From positions 1-64,000 of the forward strand of contig JAILKC010000143.1 of assembly GCA_024694055.1 (NCBI GenBank): DNA of 64,000 bases. The letters are read 5' to 3'. The stretch is from Lachnospiraceae bacterium. Lineage in GTDB: Bacteria; Bacillota; Clostridia; Lachnospirales; Lachnospiraceae. A program made the translations under genes and the position numbers. Position 1 is the stretch's first letter; every line of letters begins with the position of its first letter. Under the pieces are notes generated by a model that was not told the DNA's origin, searched no databases, and saw nothing but the letters and a program-made list of their open reading frames with translations. Positions 8,788 through 19,306 of this stretch are shown one piece after another.

Positions 8788-9939
8788 ATGGAAGTATATC
8801 TTGATAATTCGGCGACTACCAAGGCAAGACCGGAAGTGGCTGACATAATTCAAAAAGTGATGCTTGAGGACTATGGTAATCCAAGCAGTATGCATATCAA
8901 GGGTGTTGATGCAGAGAGATATGTTAAAGATGCAAAAGACAAAATAGCCGCAACACTTAAATGCAAACCGGATAATATAGTTTTTACATCAGGCGGAACG
9001 GAATCCGACAATCTCGCGATCATAGGAAGTGCCGAAGCTAGGCAACGAAGCGGCAAACATATAATAACTACCGTTATAGAACATCCTGCAGTCAAGGAAA
9101 CATGTGCTTTTCTTGAAAAAAAGGGCTATGAGATCACCTATCTTCCCGTGGATGATGAAGGTGTGGTCAATACGAAGGTATTACGGGATTCCATAAGATC
9201 GGATACGATACTCGTGTCGATCATGCATACAAATAACGAGATAGGTTCGATTCAGCCAATTGAGGAAGCAGGCAGGATCGTACATGAGGTAAATCCCGAT
9301 ACATATTTTCATGTGGATGCGGTCCAGGGCTATGGTAAGTGTCGTATCATTCCCAAGAAGTGCGGTATAGATCTTATGTCAGTGAGCGGACATAAGATAC
9401 ACGGACCTAAGGGAATCGGTTTTTTGTATGTAGGCGACAGAGTGAGACTTCTGCCGATAGCGTTCGGCGGAGGCCAGCAGAAGGGACTGAGATCGGGTAC
9501 GGAGAATGTACCGGGTATAGCCGGACTTGCCAAAGCTGCAGAACTTATATATAAATCCCTTGATGATGACACTGCGAGATTATATGAATTACGAAAGAGA
9601 ATGACAGACAGGATATCTGTCATGGAAGGCGTGACTGTCAATGGAAGTAAGGATCATGCGGCGCCTCATATAGTAAGTATCTCAATAGCAGACGTCAGGG
9701 CAGAGGTCATGCTGCATGCGCTTGAGGCGAAGGGAGTGTATGTGTCTTCGGGAAGCGCCTGTGCATCCAATAAACCTGCTGTTTCGGCCACGCTTAAAGC
9801 CATAGGACTCAAGGAATCGCTTCTTGATTCCACGATCCGAATAAGTATGTCGGTTCATACCACGCAGGAAGAGATAGATTATGCGATGGACTGCATTGAA
9901 GAACTTGTGCCCAAACTTAGGAAATATACGAGAAAATAG
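8788..9939 (+). CDS. Cysteine desulfurase (NifS/IscS family)
   Basis: MEVYLDNSATTKARPEV...FTSGGTESDNLAIIG...HVDAVQGYGK...SGHKIHGPKGIGFLYV...SSGSACAS; adjacent to thiI. Confidence 0.95.
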   Translation: MEVYLDNSATTKARPEVADIIQKVMLEDYGNPSSMHIKGVDAERYVKDAKDKIAATLKCKPDNIVFTSGGTESDNLAIIGSAEARQRSGKHIITTVIEHPAVKETCAFLEKKGYEITYLPVDDEGVVNTKVLRDSIRSDTILVSIMHTNNEIGSIQPIEEAGRIVHEVNPDTYFHVDAVQGYGKCRIIPKKCGIDLMSVSGHKIHGPKGIGFLYVGDRVRLLPIAFGGGQQKGLRSGTENVPGIAGLAKAAELIYKSLDDDTARLYELRKRMTDRISVMEGVTVNGSKDHAAPHIVSISIADVRAEVMLHALEAKGVYVSSGSACASNKPAVSATLKAIGLKESLLDSTIRISMSVHTTQEEIDYAMDCIEELVPKLRKYTRK

Positions 9940-9974
9940 TCCGCATTCGGCAGATATTCAGAGGATAAACAGTC

Positions 9975-11168
9975 ATGGAATACACATCATTTTTGATAAA
10001 ATACGGTGAGATAGGTGTCAAGGGCAAGAACAGGTATCTCTTTGAGAATGCCCTTGTGAAGCAGATCAAATATGCGCTTAAGAGATGTGAGGGTGAATTT
10101 AATGTACACAAGGCAGAGGGAAGGGTGTATGTGGATGCGCTCTCTGACTTTGATTACGATGAGACGGTAGAAAGACTTAAGTCGGTGTTCGGTATAAGCG
10201 GAATATGTCCGGTCACTTTTTCCGAGGACGAAGGTTTTGATAAGCTTAAGGCGTTCGTAGTCGAATACATGAATAAGGTATACGGCAATATCACGGATGG
10301 AATGACGTTTAAGGTACATGCCAGACGTTCCAACAAAAGATATCCCTATGACAGTATGGAGATCAATGCGCTTTTAGGTGAAGCCATACTTGGTGCGATC
10401 CCTGCACTTAAGGTGGATGTGCATGATCCGGATATCATATTATATGTAGAGATAAGAGAAAAGATATATGTGTATTCCGAGATCATACCGGGGCCGGGAG
10501 GAATGCCGGTCGGTACAGGTGGCAAGGCTATGCTGCTTTTGTCAGGCGGAATTGACTCGCCTGTAGCGGGATATATGATAGCCAAGAGAGGTGTCAAGAT
10601 AGACGCGGTCTACTTCCATGCTCCGCCGTATACTTCGGAAAGAGCCAAGCAGAAGGTGATAGATCTGGCCAGGATCGTATCCGAATATACGGGTCCAATC
10701 TACCTTCACATAATCAATTTTACGGATATTCAGCTGGCGATATATGAGAAATGTCCGCAGGATGAACTTACTATCATCATGCGAAGATATATGATGAGGA
10801 TAGCAGAGACTTTGGCTAAACAGACGGAGTGTCTGGGACTGATCACCGGAGAGAGTATAGGACAGGTGGCGAGTCAGACCTTGGCTTCGTTGGCCGTTAC
10901 GAATGAAGTATGTACGTTGCCGGTGTTCAGGCCGTGTATAGGAATGGATAAGCTTGAGATAGTGTCCATATCCGAAAAGATCGGAACCTACGAAACTTCG
11001 ATCCTGCCGTATGAGGATTGCTGTACCATATTTGTTGCCAAGCATCCTGTCACGAAGCCGAGCTTGGAGATCATAGCCAAACATGAGCACAATCTTGATG
11101 AGGTGATAGATGAACTTGTGAAAGAGGCACTTGATAAAGAAGAAGTGATCGTAGTTAGCGCAGAATGA
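9975..11168 (+). CDS. thiI: tRNA 4-thiouridine synthase
   Basis: THUMP region plus PP-loop LLLSGGIDSPVAGYMIAKRGV. Confidence 0.97.
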   Translation: MEYTSFLIKYGEIGVKGKNRYLFENALVKQIKYALKRCEGEFNVHKAEGRVYVDALSDFDYDETVERLKSVFGISGICPVTFSEDEGFDKLKAFVVEYMNKVYGNITDGMTFKVHARRSNKRYPYDSMEINALLGEAILGAIPALKVDVHDPDIILYVEIREKIYVYSEIIPGPGGMPVGTGGKAMLLLSGGIDSPVAGYMIAKRGVKIDAVYFHAPPYTSERAKQKVIDLARIVSEYTGPIYLHIINFTDIQLAIYEKCPQDELTIIMRRYMMRIAETLAKQTECLGLITGESIGQVASQTLASLAVTNEVCTLPVFRPCIGMDKLEIVSISEKIGTYETSILPYEDCCTIFVAKHPVTKPSLEIIAKHEHNLDEVIDELVKEALDKEEVIVVSAE

Positions 11169-11195
11169 AAGGAGCAGGCATAAAGCCTGCTCCTT
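11169..11195. terminator. Bidirectional intrinsic terminator between thiI and the HPr-like gene
   Basis: AAGGAGCAGGC-ATAAA-GCCTGCTCCTT, 11-bp perfect stem between convergent genes. Confidence 0.8.
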
Positions 11196-11220
11196 AAAGA
11201 ATTCATAATGTAGGGATATA

Positions 11221-11451
11221 TTAAACTACGTAAGGCTTAAGTATATCCAATACTGAATCGATATTCTCCTCTGCATGGATATTCAGGTCTATGGGCTTAG
11301 AAAGATCCAAGCTGAAGATACCCATGATAGACTTGGCATCTATTACGTATCTGCCTGAAACCAGGTCAAAGTCATAATCAAACTTTGTAATGTCATTAAC
11401 AAATGACTTTACCTTATCGATTGAGTTAAGTGAAATCTTTACTGTCTTCAT
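11221..11451 (-). CDS. HPr-like protein lacking the active-site His segment
   Basis: 76 aa; DAKSIMGIFSLDLSKPIDLNI aligns with the HPr Ser46 region (KSIMGVMSLG), but GLHARPA is absent. Confidence 0.8.
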   Translation of the reverse strand: MKTVKISLNSIDKVKSFVNDITKFDYDFDLVSGRYVIDAKSIMGIFSLDLSKPIDLNIHAEENIDSVLDILKPYVV

Positions 11452-11550
11452 AAATATATACCTCCTTAATTATTCATACCTTCGTTATATTATAGTAAAT
11501 AACGCAGGGATAAAAGTCAACTGAAAAAACAGACAAAAAAATCGGAGATA

Positions 11551-12963
11551 TTGATGAAAACTGTGTCATTCCACAATCTCGGCTGCAAGGTCAATTCGTA
11601 CGAGATGGAAGTTATGCAACAAAATTTCATAAAATCAGGTTACACTATTGTGCCATTTGACAGTAAAGCAGATGTATGTGTGATAAATACGTGCACCGTT
11701 ACCAATATTGCCGACAGAAAATCAAGGCAGATGCTCCATAGAGCAAGGAAACTCAATCCCAAGGCCGTGCTTGTGGCAGTGGGATGTTATGTGCAGTCGC
11801 TTGCACAGAATGATAAAACAGGCCGTCATGACCTGTATATGCTTAAGGATGAAGGTATAGATCTGTGTATAGGCAATGACAGAAAGAACATGATAGTGGA
11901 AGTGGTGGAAGGTTATATTGCGGCAGGCAAAAATGCAGGTTGCGACAGAACACTTAACCTTACTGATACGGTCACGGACATGAAAAATGTATGCACCTAT
12001 GAGGATATGCAACTTGAAAGTACGGTGGAACATGTGCGTGCTTACATAAAGATCCAGGACGGATGTGATCAGTTCTGTACATATTGTGCCATACCGTATG
12101 TAAGAGGAAGAGTACGAAGCCGTGATGTGCAGAGCGTGATAAAAGAGATAGAGGGCTTGGTAAAAAATGGATACAGGGAGTTTGTTCTGACCGGAATACA
12201 CGTAAGTTCATACGGAATCAATCACAGCGAGGGTGATAAGCCCTATAATGTGCTTACACAGGATGCCGACTATACCAATCATGCATTGCTTGATCTCATA
12301 GACAGGATATCTGCCATAGACGGAGTGGAGAGGATCAGATTAAGCTCGCTTGAACCAAGAGTGATCACTGATGAATTCTTAAAACACATAAGCAGTAATG
12401 CCAAGATATGTCCGCATTTTCACCTAAGCCTCCAAAGCGGATGTGATGACACCTTAAAGAGAATGAACCGCAGATACACGACGGATGAGTATTTAAAGAA
12501 GGTCAGTCTTGTAAGGAAGTATTATGATTCTCCGGCTGTTACCACTGATATCATCACAGGCTTTCCCGGAGAGGATGAGGAAGAGTTCGCCCGGACCGTG
12601 GAGTTTGTTAAGAGAGTGGGCTTCTATGAGACCCATATTTTCAAATATTCAAAAAGAAAGGGCACTGTGGCAGCAGGCCTTCCGAAACAGAATACGGAAG
12701 CTGTCAAGCAGTCAAGGAGCGCGGTTTTGGCGGATATCAATGAGCGTAACGGTCTGGCATACAGAAAAGCTCATATTGATAAGAAGATACGCGTTCTTAT
12801 AGAAGAGGCAAAGGAGATCAAAGGTGTAACGTACATGGTCGGATATACGGATGACTATGTGATGGCTGCTTTTAGGGAGGACATAAAGCCGGGAGAGATC
12901 GTGACGGGTACAGCGGTCGATATGATAGATGAACAGACGCTTTTGGCAAGGCCTGCGCAGTAG
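11551..12963 (+). CDS. mtaB: tRNA N6-threonylcarbamoyladenosine methylthiotransferase MtaB
   Basis: TVSFHNLGCKVNSYEMEVMQQ...QDGCDQFCTYCAIPYVRGRVRSR...ITGFPGEDEEEF. Confidence 0.95.
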   Translation: MMKTVSFHNLGCKVNSYEMEVMQQNFIKSGYTIVPFDSKADVCVINTCTVTNIADRKSRQMLHRARKLNPKAVLVAVGCYVQSLAQNDKTGRHDLYMLKDEGIDLCIGNDRKNMIVEVVEGYIAAGKNAGCDRTLNLTDTVTDMKNVCTYEDMQLESTVEHVRAYIKIQDGCDQFCTYCAIPYVRGRVRSRDVQSVIKEIEGLVKNGYREFVLTGIHVSSYGINHSEGDKPYNVLTQDADYTNHALLDLIDRISAIDGVERIRLSSLEPRVITDEFLKHISSNAKICPHFHLSLQSGCDDTLKRMNRRYTTDEYLKKVSLVRKYYDSPAVTTDIITGFPGEDEEEFARTVEFVKRVGFYETHIFKYSKRKGTVAAGLPKQNTEAVKQSRSAVLADINERNGLAYRKAHIDKKIRVLIEEAKEIKGVTYMVGYTDDYVMAAFREDIKPGEIVTGTAVDMIDEQTLLARPAQ

Positions 12964-13054
12964 CGGTTAGTCTTGAATAATAACGTGTTTTAGAGTAATA
13001 TTATGAAGAAGTAGCATTTTGGCTATCGGAATCAGTGTGAAAAAGAGGACCAGT

Positions 13055-13318
13055 ATGCAGGAATTAGGCAATACACAGTTTTTCAAAGTGGCAGTGGAAA
13101 AGGAGATCAGTGTCAAAAGTGTGCTTAAGCATGTATTTGATGCGATGACCGAGAAGGGATATAATCCCGTCAATCAGATCGTGGGATACATTATGTCGGG
13201 AGATCCTACATATATCACCAGCCATAACGGAGCAAGAAGCATGATCATGAAGGTTGAACGCGACGAGCTTGTGGAAGAACTGTTAAAGGATTATATAGCT
13301 AATAATAATTGGGGTTGA
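13055..13318 (+). CDS. IreB-family regulatory protein (UPF0297)
   Basis: [67 protein letters not shown]-track start trimmed to the better-conserved Met. Confidence 0.92.
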   Translation: MQELGNTQFFKVAVEKEISVKSVLKHVFDAMTEKGYNPVNQIVGYIMSGDPTYITSHNGARSMIMKVERDELVEELLKDYIANNNWG

Positions 13319-13322
13319 GAAT

Positions 13323-13778
13323 TTGGAACAGAAGAGGATCATGGGACTTGACTTCGGTTCCAAGACATGCGGAGTGGCACTTAGTGACCCTTTATGCATT
13401 ACCGCGCAGAGTTTGGAGACTATCAAAAGAGACGGTGCGAATAAACTTCGCAGGACATACGCAAGACTTGAGGAGATCGTGGATGAGTATGGAGTATCTG
13501 AGATTGTCGTGGGTCTGCCCAAGCATATGAATGCAGATGAAGGTGACAGAGCAGAACTTACAAGGGAATTCGCAGAGAAACTTTCTGCCAGGACCGGACT
13601 TAATGTAGTCATGTGGGATGAGAGACTGACAACCGTGGCGGCGGAACGCGTACTGCAGGAATCAGGTGTCAGAAGAGAGAACCGCAAGGATTATATAGAC
13701 AGTATTGCAGCCACGCTTATTCTTCAGGGATATCTTGATTATCTTAAGAATCGTCAGGTGGGCAATGATGAGAAGTGA
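13323..13778 (+). CDS. ruvX: Holliday junction resolvase RuvX / pre-16S rRNA nuclease YqgF
   Basis: IMGLDFGSKTCGVALSDP...VVGLPKHMN...WDERLTTVAAERVL. Confidence 0.95.
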   Translation: MEQKRIMGLDFGSKTCGVALSDPLCITAQSLETIKRDGANKLRRTYARLEEIVDEYGVSEIVVGLPKHMNADEGDRAELTREFAEKLSARTGLNVVMWDERLTTVAAERVLQESGVRRENRKDYIDSIAATLILQGYLDYLKNRQVGNDEK

Positions 13779-13805
13779 TACACCCGATATTGGCAGGGTG
13801 TCGAG

Positions 13806-14075
13806 GTGACTGATATGAAACTTGAGAAAATTACTTTTTGCCCGGACGGAGATGAGCCGGTAGAATTTTTTGTGTTGGAACAGACCCGGATATCGGGAAC
13901 AGATTATATTCTGGTGACTGATTTTGAAGAAGGCGATGGAGAGGCTCTTATCCTTAAGGATATGTCAGCAGCGGATGAGCCCGAGAGCAGATATGCCATC
14001 GTGGATGACGACACCGAGCTTAAAGCAGTAGCGGGTGTCTTTGAAGGCCTGTTGGAGGATGTAAAGTTTGTATAG
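13806..14075 (+). CDS. DUF1292 family protein
   Basis: Small acidic protein in the canonical ireB-ruvX-DUF1292 arrangement. Confidence 0.85.
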   Translation: MTDMKLEKITFCPDGDEPVEFFVLEQTRISGTDYILVTDFEEGDGEALILKDMSAADEPESRYAIVDDDTELKAVAGVFEGLLEDVKFV

Positions 14076-15735
14076 TGATAGAGGTGCATCCAAGCTTAAG
14101 ATCATTCCTTTGGGAGGCTTGGAACAGATAGGTATGAACATTACTGTCTTTGAATATGAAGACAGTATTATTATAGTGGACTGCGGTCTCAGTTTTCCGG
14201 ATGATGATATGTTGGGTATAGATCTGGTCATTCCGGACGTAACATACCTTGAAGACAATATAGACAAAGTTAAAGGATTTATCATCACTCACGGTCATGA
14301 GGACCATATCGGTGCGTTACCGTATGTTCTTCGCCGTGTTAATGTACCTGTCTATGCGACCAGGCTTACAATGGGGCTTATCGAGCATAAGCTTACGGAG
14401 CACGATCTGCAGGACAGCGTCAGACGAAAAGTGATCAAATTCGGACAATCTGTCAATCTCGGTGAGTTCAGGATCGAGTTTATCAAGACCAATCACAGTA
14501 TAGTGGATGCAGCTGCGCTGGCCATATATTCGCCGGCAGGTATTGTAGTACACACAGGAGATTTCAAAGTAGACTACACACCGGTATTCGGTGATGCGAT
14601 AGATCTGCAGAGATTTGCCGAGATTGGTCATAAGGGCGTGCTCGCACTAATGTGCGACAGTACCAATGCCGAAAGACCCGGTTTTACACAGTCGGAGAAG
14701 ACTGTGGGAAGGACTTTTGATTCCATATTTACAGAGCATACGGACAGGCGGATCATCATAGCGACGTTTGCTTCAAATGTGGACCGAGTGCAGCAGATTA
14801 TTAATTCAGCATTTAAGTTCGGACGCAAAGTTGTGATCGAGGGACGCAGTATGAACTATATCATGGAGACTGCGCAGAACCTCGATTGTATCAGTGTTCC
14901 GGACAATACACTGATCCCGATAGAGCAGCTTAAAGATTATCCTTTGGAGAAGACTGTTATCATCACTACGGGATCTCAGGGAGAGAGTATGGCTGCCTTA
15001 AGCCGTATGGCATCCGACAGTCACAGAAAGATATCGATCACACCAAATGATCTTATTATTTTCTCTTCTCATCCGATACCCGGTAATGAGAAGCCTGTTA
15101 CAAGGATTATCAATGCATTACTGTCCAAGGGTGCAGAGGTTATCTTCCAGGACGCACATGTATCAGGACATGCCTGCCAGGAGGAGATCAAGCTTATCTA
15201 TACGCTTGTTCGCCCCAAGTATGCGATACCTGTTCATGGAGAATACAAGCATCTTATGGCGCAGGCAAGACTGGCTGAAGAACTTGGGATACCTCATGAA
15301 GATATATTCATATTAAACAGCGGCGATGTACTTGAACTCAATGGAGAAGGCGCAGAAGTTACGGGCAAGGTTCCTGTAGGTGATGTACTCGTTGACGGAC
15401 TTGGAATAGGAGACGTGGGTACAGCTGTATTAAGAGACAGACAGTCTCTGTCGGAGAATGGTATCATTATGGCTGTAATGGCCATAGAAGGCGGATCTGG
15501 CATGTTGGTATCCGGCCCGGAGATCGTGACCAGAGGATTCATATATGTCAAAGAATCCGATGACATGATGGATGAGATGAGGGAACTGTCTTTTGAAGCC
15601 TTGGAAGATCAGATAGACAGAGGAGTTAAGGATTTTAATAAGCTCAGAAGTTCAGTGCGTGATGCGTTGAGTGATTATGTATGGAAGAAGACCAATAGAA
15701 GACCCATGATCATGGCGGTAATATTGGAGGTCTGA
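14068..15735 (+). CDS. Ribonuclease J
   Basis: LKIIPLGGLEQIGMNITVFEYEDSIIIVDCGLSFPDDDMLGIDLVIPD...ITHGHEDHIGALPYVL...VHTGDFKVD. Confidence 0.96.
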   Translation: MYSDRGASKLKIIPLGGLEQIGMNITVFEYEDSIIIVDCGLSFPDDDMLGIDLVIPDVTYLEDNIDKVKGFIITHGHEDHIGALPYVLRRVNVPVYATRLTMGLIEHKLTEHDLQDSVRRKVIKFGQSVNLGEFRIEFIKTNHSIVDAAALAIYSPAGIVVHTGDFKVDYTPVFGDAIDLQRFAEIGHKGVLALMCDSTNAERPGFTQSEKTVGRTFDSIFTEHTDRRIIIATFASNVDRVQQIINSAFKFGRKVVIEGRSMNYIMETAQNLDCISVPDNTLIPIEQLKDYPLEKTVIITTGSQGESMAALSRMASDSHRKISITPNDLIIFSSHPIPGNEKPVTRIINALLSKGAEVIFQDAHVSGHACQEEIKLIYTLVRPKYAIPVHGEYKHLMAQARLAEELGIPHEDIFILNSGDVLELNGEGAEVTGKVPVGDVLVDGLGIGDVGTAVLRDRQSLSENGIIMAVMAIEGGSGMLVSGPEIVTRGFIYVKESDDMMDEMRELSFEALEDQIDRGVKDFNKLRSSVRDALSDYVWKKTNRRPMIMAVILEV

Positions 15736-15742
15736 CGGTATA

Positions 15743-16282
15743 ATGAACAGTTCGAATACAAAAGAGATAATATTGTCGGTTTTTTCCGTGGCACTTAAAG
15801 TGGTAGTTATAGTGATAGCCGCCATGTTCATATACAAATACGCGGCCATAGGATATGACTACGGATACAGGATATTTGGTGAGAAGCCGGTATCGTCGGG
15901 AGAGGGAAGAGATGTCTCTGTTACGGTAGGCCCTGACATGAGTGTTCGTGAGATAGGGCAGTTGCTAGAGAATAAGGGGCTTATCAGAGATGCCAATCTT
16001 TTCTTTATACAGGAGAGACTGTCTGAGCATCATGGCAAGATCGAACCGGGTGAATACACCCTGAGCACAGCGATGACAGTTGAGCAGATGATCACAGCCA
16101 TGGCCTCTGATACTGCAGAGTCAGAGGAAGATACGGATACAGGCAATGATGTGCTTCCGACGACAGAGGACGATCTGTTTATGGAGGGTGATTCAATAAC
16201 AGATGATATAATACCGAATTCCGGTGAAGATATGGAGCTGTCCGAAGATGAGGATTCTTCGGTAGGAGAAGTGTCAGAGTGA
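15743..16282 (+). CDS. MltG/YceG-like N-terminal fragment protein lacking the catalytic domain
   Basis: One TM, then VTVGPDMSVREIGQLLENKGLIRDANLFFIQERLSEHHGKIEPGEYTLSTAMTVEQMI, then an acidic tail. Confidence 0.7.
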   Translation: MNSSNTKEIILSVFSVALKVVVIVIAAMFIYKYAAIGYDYGYRIFGEKPVSSGEGRDVSVTVGPDMSVREIGQLLENKGLIRDANLFFIQERLSEHHGKIEPGEYTLSTAMTVEQMITAMASDTAESEEDTDTGNDVLPTTEDDLFMEGDSITDDIIPNSGEDMELSEDEDSSVGEVSE

Positions 16283-16917
16283 TAGTCGAAGAGAGAATGA
16301 CCACTTTTATAAACTCTTTGGATGAAGGGTTGCCCGAGTGGCTTTTAGAACTTGAGAAGGAAGCAGTTGCGGATTATGTACCCATAGTACGTAAGGATAT
16401 GCAGGCTTTCCTTAAATATATGATGTACAGGTGCAAGCCTGAAAGGATATTGGAAGTTGGAACGGCTATAGGCTTCTCGGCTCTGCTCATGAGCGAGTAT
16501 GCGCCGCAGGCTCATATCACTACAATTGAGAATTATGATAAGCGTATACCAATAGCAAAGGAGAATTTCAAACGTTTTGGCAGATATGAGCGTATAGAAC
16601 TGGTGGAAGGCGATGCACTCAAGATCCTTCCTAAGTTAAAAGGAAGATATGATTTTATCTTCATGGATGCTGCCAAGGGTCAGTATATTAATTATCTGCC
16701 GGATATCCTAAGGCTTATGGATGAAGGAGCAACACTCGTATCCGATAATGTCCTGCAGGATGGTGATATAATAGAATCCAAGTATGCGGTGGTGAGAAGA
16801 GACCGCACTATTCATACGCGGATGAGAGATTACCTGTATGAGCTTAAGCATCATGAGAACTTGATGACGGTCATACTGCCGGTCGGAGACGGGATCACGG
16901 TGAGCATTAAGAAATAA
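16279..16917 (+). CDS. O-methyltransferase (TrmR / class I SAM family)
   Basis: RILEVGTAIGFSALLMSEYA...YDFIFMDAAKGQYINYLPDILRLM...LVSDNVLQDG. Confidence 0.9.
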   Translation: MIVEERMTTFINSLDEGLPEWLLELEKEAVADYVPIVRKDMQAFLKYMMYRCKPERILEVGTAIGFSALLMSEYAPQAHITTIENYDKRIPIAKENFKRFGRYERIELVEGDALKILPKLKGRYDFIFMDAAKGQYINYLPDILRLMDEGATLVSDNVLQDGDIIESKYAVVRRDRTIHTRMRDYLYELKHHENLMTVILPVGDGITVSIKK

Positions 16918-16975
16918 GCATAAGTACCTGTACAGTGCCGGATGTTAGAATACACAATGATATGAGGAGCATAAA

Positions 16976-19114
16976 ATGTCTGATCTGAGCAAATCTTTTG
17001 AAAACAATGAGCGCATCGATGTGGAGGAACTGTTCGGAAACAACGTATTCTCTTTGGGTGTTATGAGAGAGCGTCTTCCCGAGAGCGTCTTTACTGAGAT
17101 AGAGACTGTCATTGAGCATGGAGGAGAACTGTCGCTTGCCACTGCCGATATTGTGGCCCGAGCCATGAAGGAATGGGCTATAGAAAAGGGAGCGACACAT
17201 TATACTCACTGGTTCCAGCCTCTTACGGGCATTACGGCAGAGAAACATGATTCATTTGTGTCACATCCGGACAGAGAAGGTCGGATGCTTATGGATTTCA
17301 GAGGCAAGGAGCTTATCAAGGGTGAGCCGGATGCATCTTCATTTCCTTCGGGTGGATTAAGGGCTACATTTGAAGCCAGAGGCTATACAGCGTGGGATCT
17401 TACATCTCCCGCGTTTATCAAGGAAACGGCTACCGGCCCGACCTTATGTATTCCTACGGCATTTTGTTCATATACTGGAGAAGCTTTGGATAAAAAGACT
17501 CCCCTTTTGCGTTCGCTTGAAGCACTTAGCACTCAGGCACTCAGGATCGTCCGCCTTTTCGGCAATACCGAAGCCACGAGTGTCAATGCGTCTGTTGGAG
17601 CTGAGCAGGAATATTTCCTTGTAGACCAGGCCAAGGCCTTGAAAAGAGAGGATCTTATCTTTACCGGAAGGACTCTTTTCGGTTCACCTGCGCCTAAGGG
17701 ACAGGAACTTGATGATCATTACTTCGGCGTAATAAGAGAACGTATCGGTGCATTCATGCATGATGTCAATATAGAGCTCTGGAAACTTGGTGTTACTGCC
17801 AAGACGCAGCACAATGAGGCAGCTCCGGCTCAGCATGAGATCGCACCCATATATGAATCTGCCAATATCGCGGTAGACCACAATCAGCTTGTAATGGAGA
17901 CTCTTAAGAGAGTGGCAGGCAAGCATGGACTTCGCTGCCTGTTGCATGAGAAGCCTTTTGCAGGAGTAAACGGTTCGGGCAAGCATAATAACTGGTCTAT
18001 TACTACAGATAACGGTATCAACCTTCTTGAACCGGGTGAGAGTCCCAATGAAAATGTTCAGTTCCTTTTGGTACTGGCCTGTATCATGAAAGCTGTGGAC
18101 ACGCATGCGGATCTTTTGAGACAGAGTGCATCCAATGTCGGCAACGATCACAGATTGGGAGGATTCGAGGCACCTCCGGCTATTATTTCGATGTTCCTTG
18201 GCGAGCAGCTTGAGGATGTGGTGCGTCAGCTCGTGGAGACCGGTAAGGTTTCAAATATCAAAGAAGGCGGCACCCTGCAGACAGGCGTTTCTACGCTTCC
18301 CGATTTTGAGATAGATGCTACGGATCGTAACAGAACATCGCCCTTTGCATTTACCGGTAATAAATTTGAGTTCCGTATGGTGGGAAGTGAGGATTCGATA
18401 GGAAGTCCCAATACCACCCTTAATGCCATAGTTGCCGAGGCCTTCTGCGAAGCGGCAGATCGTCTTGAGGCGGCAGAAGATTTTGATCTTGCAGTTCATG
18501 ATCTGATCAAGGAGTATATGACCAAGCATCAGCGCATCATATTTAACGGCGACGGATATTCTCCTGAATGGGTAGAGGAGGCAGCCAGACGCGGACTGCC
18601 CAATATTCCGTCCATGGTAGAGGCGGTGGGTACACTTGTCACGGACAAATCCATAAAACTGTTTGAGAAGTTCGGTATATTTACCCGCAGTGAGCTTGAA
18701 TCCCGTGCGGAGATACTGTATGAGACATATGCCAAGGCTATTAATATAGAGGCGCTTACAATGGTGGACATGGCCAATAAGCAGCTTGTGCCCGCGGTGA
18801 TCAGATTCTCAGGCAAACTTGCCGATACTGTCAATGCCACTGTGGCAGCAGGCGGTGATGCAACGGTTGCTTCAGATCTGCTTAAGCGTGTAACGGGATT
18901 GCTTACCAAGATGCAGGAAGCAAGAGTCAATCTCTCTATCATAGAAAAGGAAGGTTCGGCGATGGAACGCGGCAGACAGCAGGCATTCTACTACAGGGAA
19001 AAAGTTGTACCCGCCATGGAAGAACTGCGTAAACCGGCCGATGAATTGGAGCGTATCGTAGATAAGTCATACTGGCCTTTCCCGACATACGCTGACCTGA
19101 TGTTTGAAGTATAA
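16976..19114 (+). CDS. glnN: Type III glutamine synthetase
   Basis: 712 aa; [17 protein letters not shown]...[25 protein letters not shown]...KHNNWSI. Confidence 0.96.
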   Translation: MSDLSKSFENNERIDVEELFGNNVFSLGVMRERLPESVFTEIETVIEHGGELSLATADIVARAMKEWAIEKGATHYTHWFQPLTGITAEKHDSFVSHPDREGRMLMDFRGKELIKGEPDASSFPSGGLRATFEARGYTAWDLTSPAFIKETATGPTLCIPTAFCSYTGEALDKKTPLLRSLEALSTQALRIVRLFGNTEATSVNASVGAEQEYFLVDQAKALKREDLIFTGRTLFGSPAPKGQELDDHYFGVIRERIGAFMHDVNIELWKLGVTAKTQHNEAAPAQHEIAPIYESANIAVDHNQLVMETLKRVAGKHGLRCLLHEKPFAGVNGSGKHNNWSITTDNGINLLEPGESPNENVQFLLVLACIMKAVDTHADLLRQSASNVGNDHRLGGFEAPPAIISMFLGEQLEDVVRQLVETGKVSNIKEGGTLQTGVSTLPDFEIDATDRNRTSPFAFTGNKFEFRMVGSEDSIGSPNTTLNAIVAEAFCEAADRLEAAEDFDLAVHDLIKEYMTKHQRIIFNGDGYSPEWVEEAARRGLPNIPSMVEAVGTLVTDKSIKLFEKFGIFTRSELESRAEILYETYAKAINIEALTMVDMANKQLVPAVIRFSGKLADTVNATVAAGGDATVASDLLKRVTGLLTKMQEARVNLSIIEKEGSAMERGRQQAFYYREKVVPAMEELRKPADELERIVDKSYWPFPTYADLMFEV

Positions 19115-19122
19115 AAAAGGTC

Positions 19123-19151
19123 TTGCATTTTACGTAGAATTGAGTTAATAT
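19123..19151 (+). promoter_or_regulatory. Putative promoter for the tRNA gene
   Basis: TTGCAT-N17-TAATAT. Confidence 0.5.
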
Positions 19152-19191
19152 AAGCAGGTGCTTGCAACAAAGGCAGGTATTTGCTTAATAT

Positions 19192-19263
19192 AGCGCTATC
19201 GCCAAACGGTAAGGCAACGGACTCTGACTCCGTCATTTCTTGGTTCGAATCCAAGTAGCGCTG
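19192..19263 (+). tRNA. tRNA-Gln (anticodon CTG)
   Basis: Acceptor AGCGCTA/TAGCGCT, anticodon arm ACGGA-CTCTGAC-TCCGT, T-loop GGTTCGAATCC; CCA not encoded. Confidence 0.92.
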
Positions 19264-19266
19264 CTT

Positions 19267-19296
19267 AAAAAACCAGTGAGATTTCACTGGTTTTTT
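19267..19296 (+). terminator. Intrinsic terminator after tRNA-Gln
   Basis: AAAAACCAGTGA-GAT-TTCACTGGTTTTTTG. Confidence 0.85.
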
Positions 19297-19306
19297 GTTG
19301 CCGGGT

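Noticed and set aside
8293-8895. 200-aa minus-strand ORF opposite rsmE and the cysteine desulfurase
   Set aside because: Antisense shadow ORF with Ser/Ala/Leu-rich composition typical of reverse reading.
16907-17248. 113-aa minus-strand ORF between the methyltransferase and glnN
   Set aside because: Mostly antisense to the conserved glnN 5' end, no domain, no RBS context.
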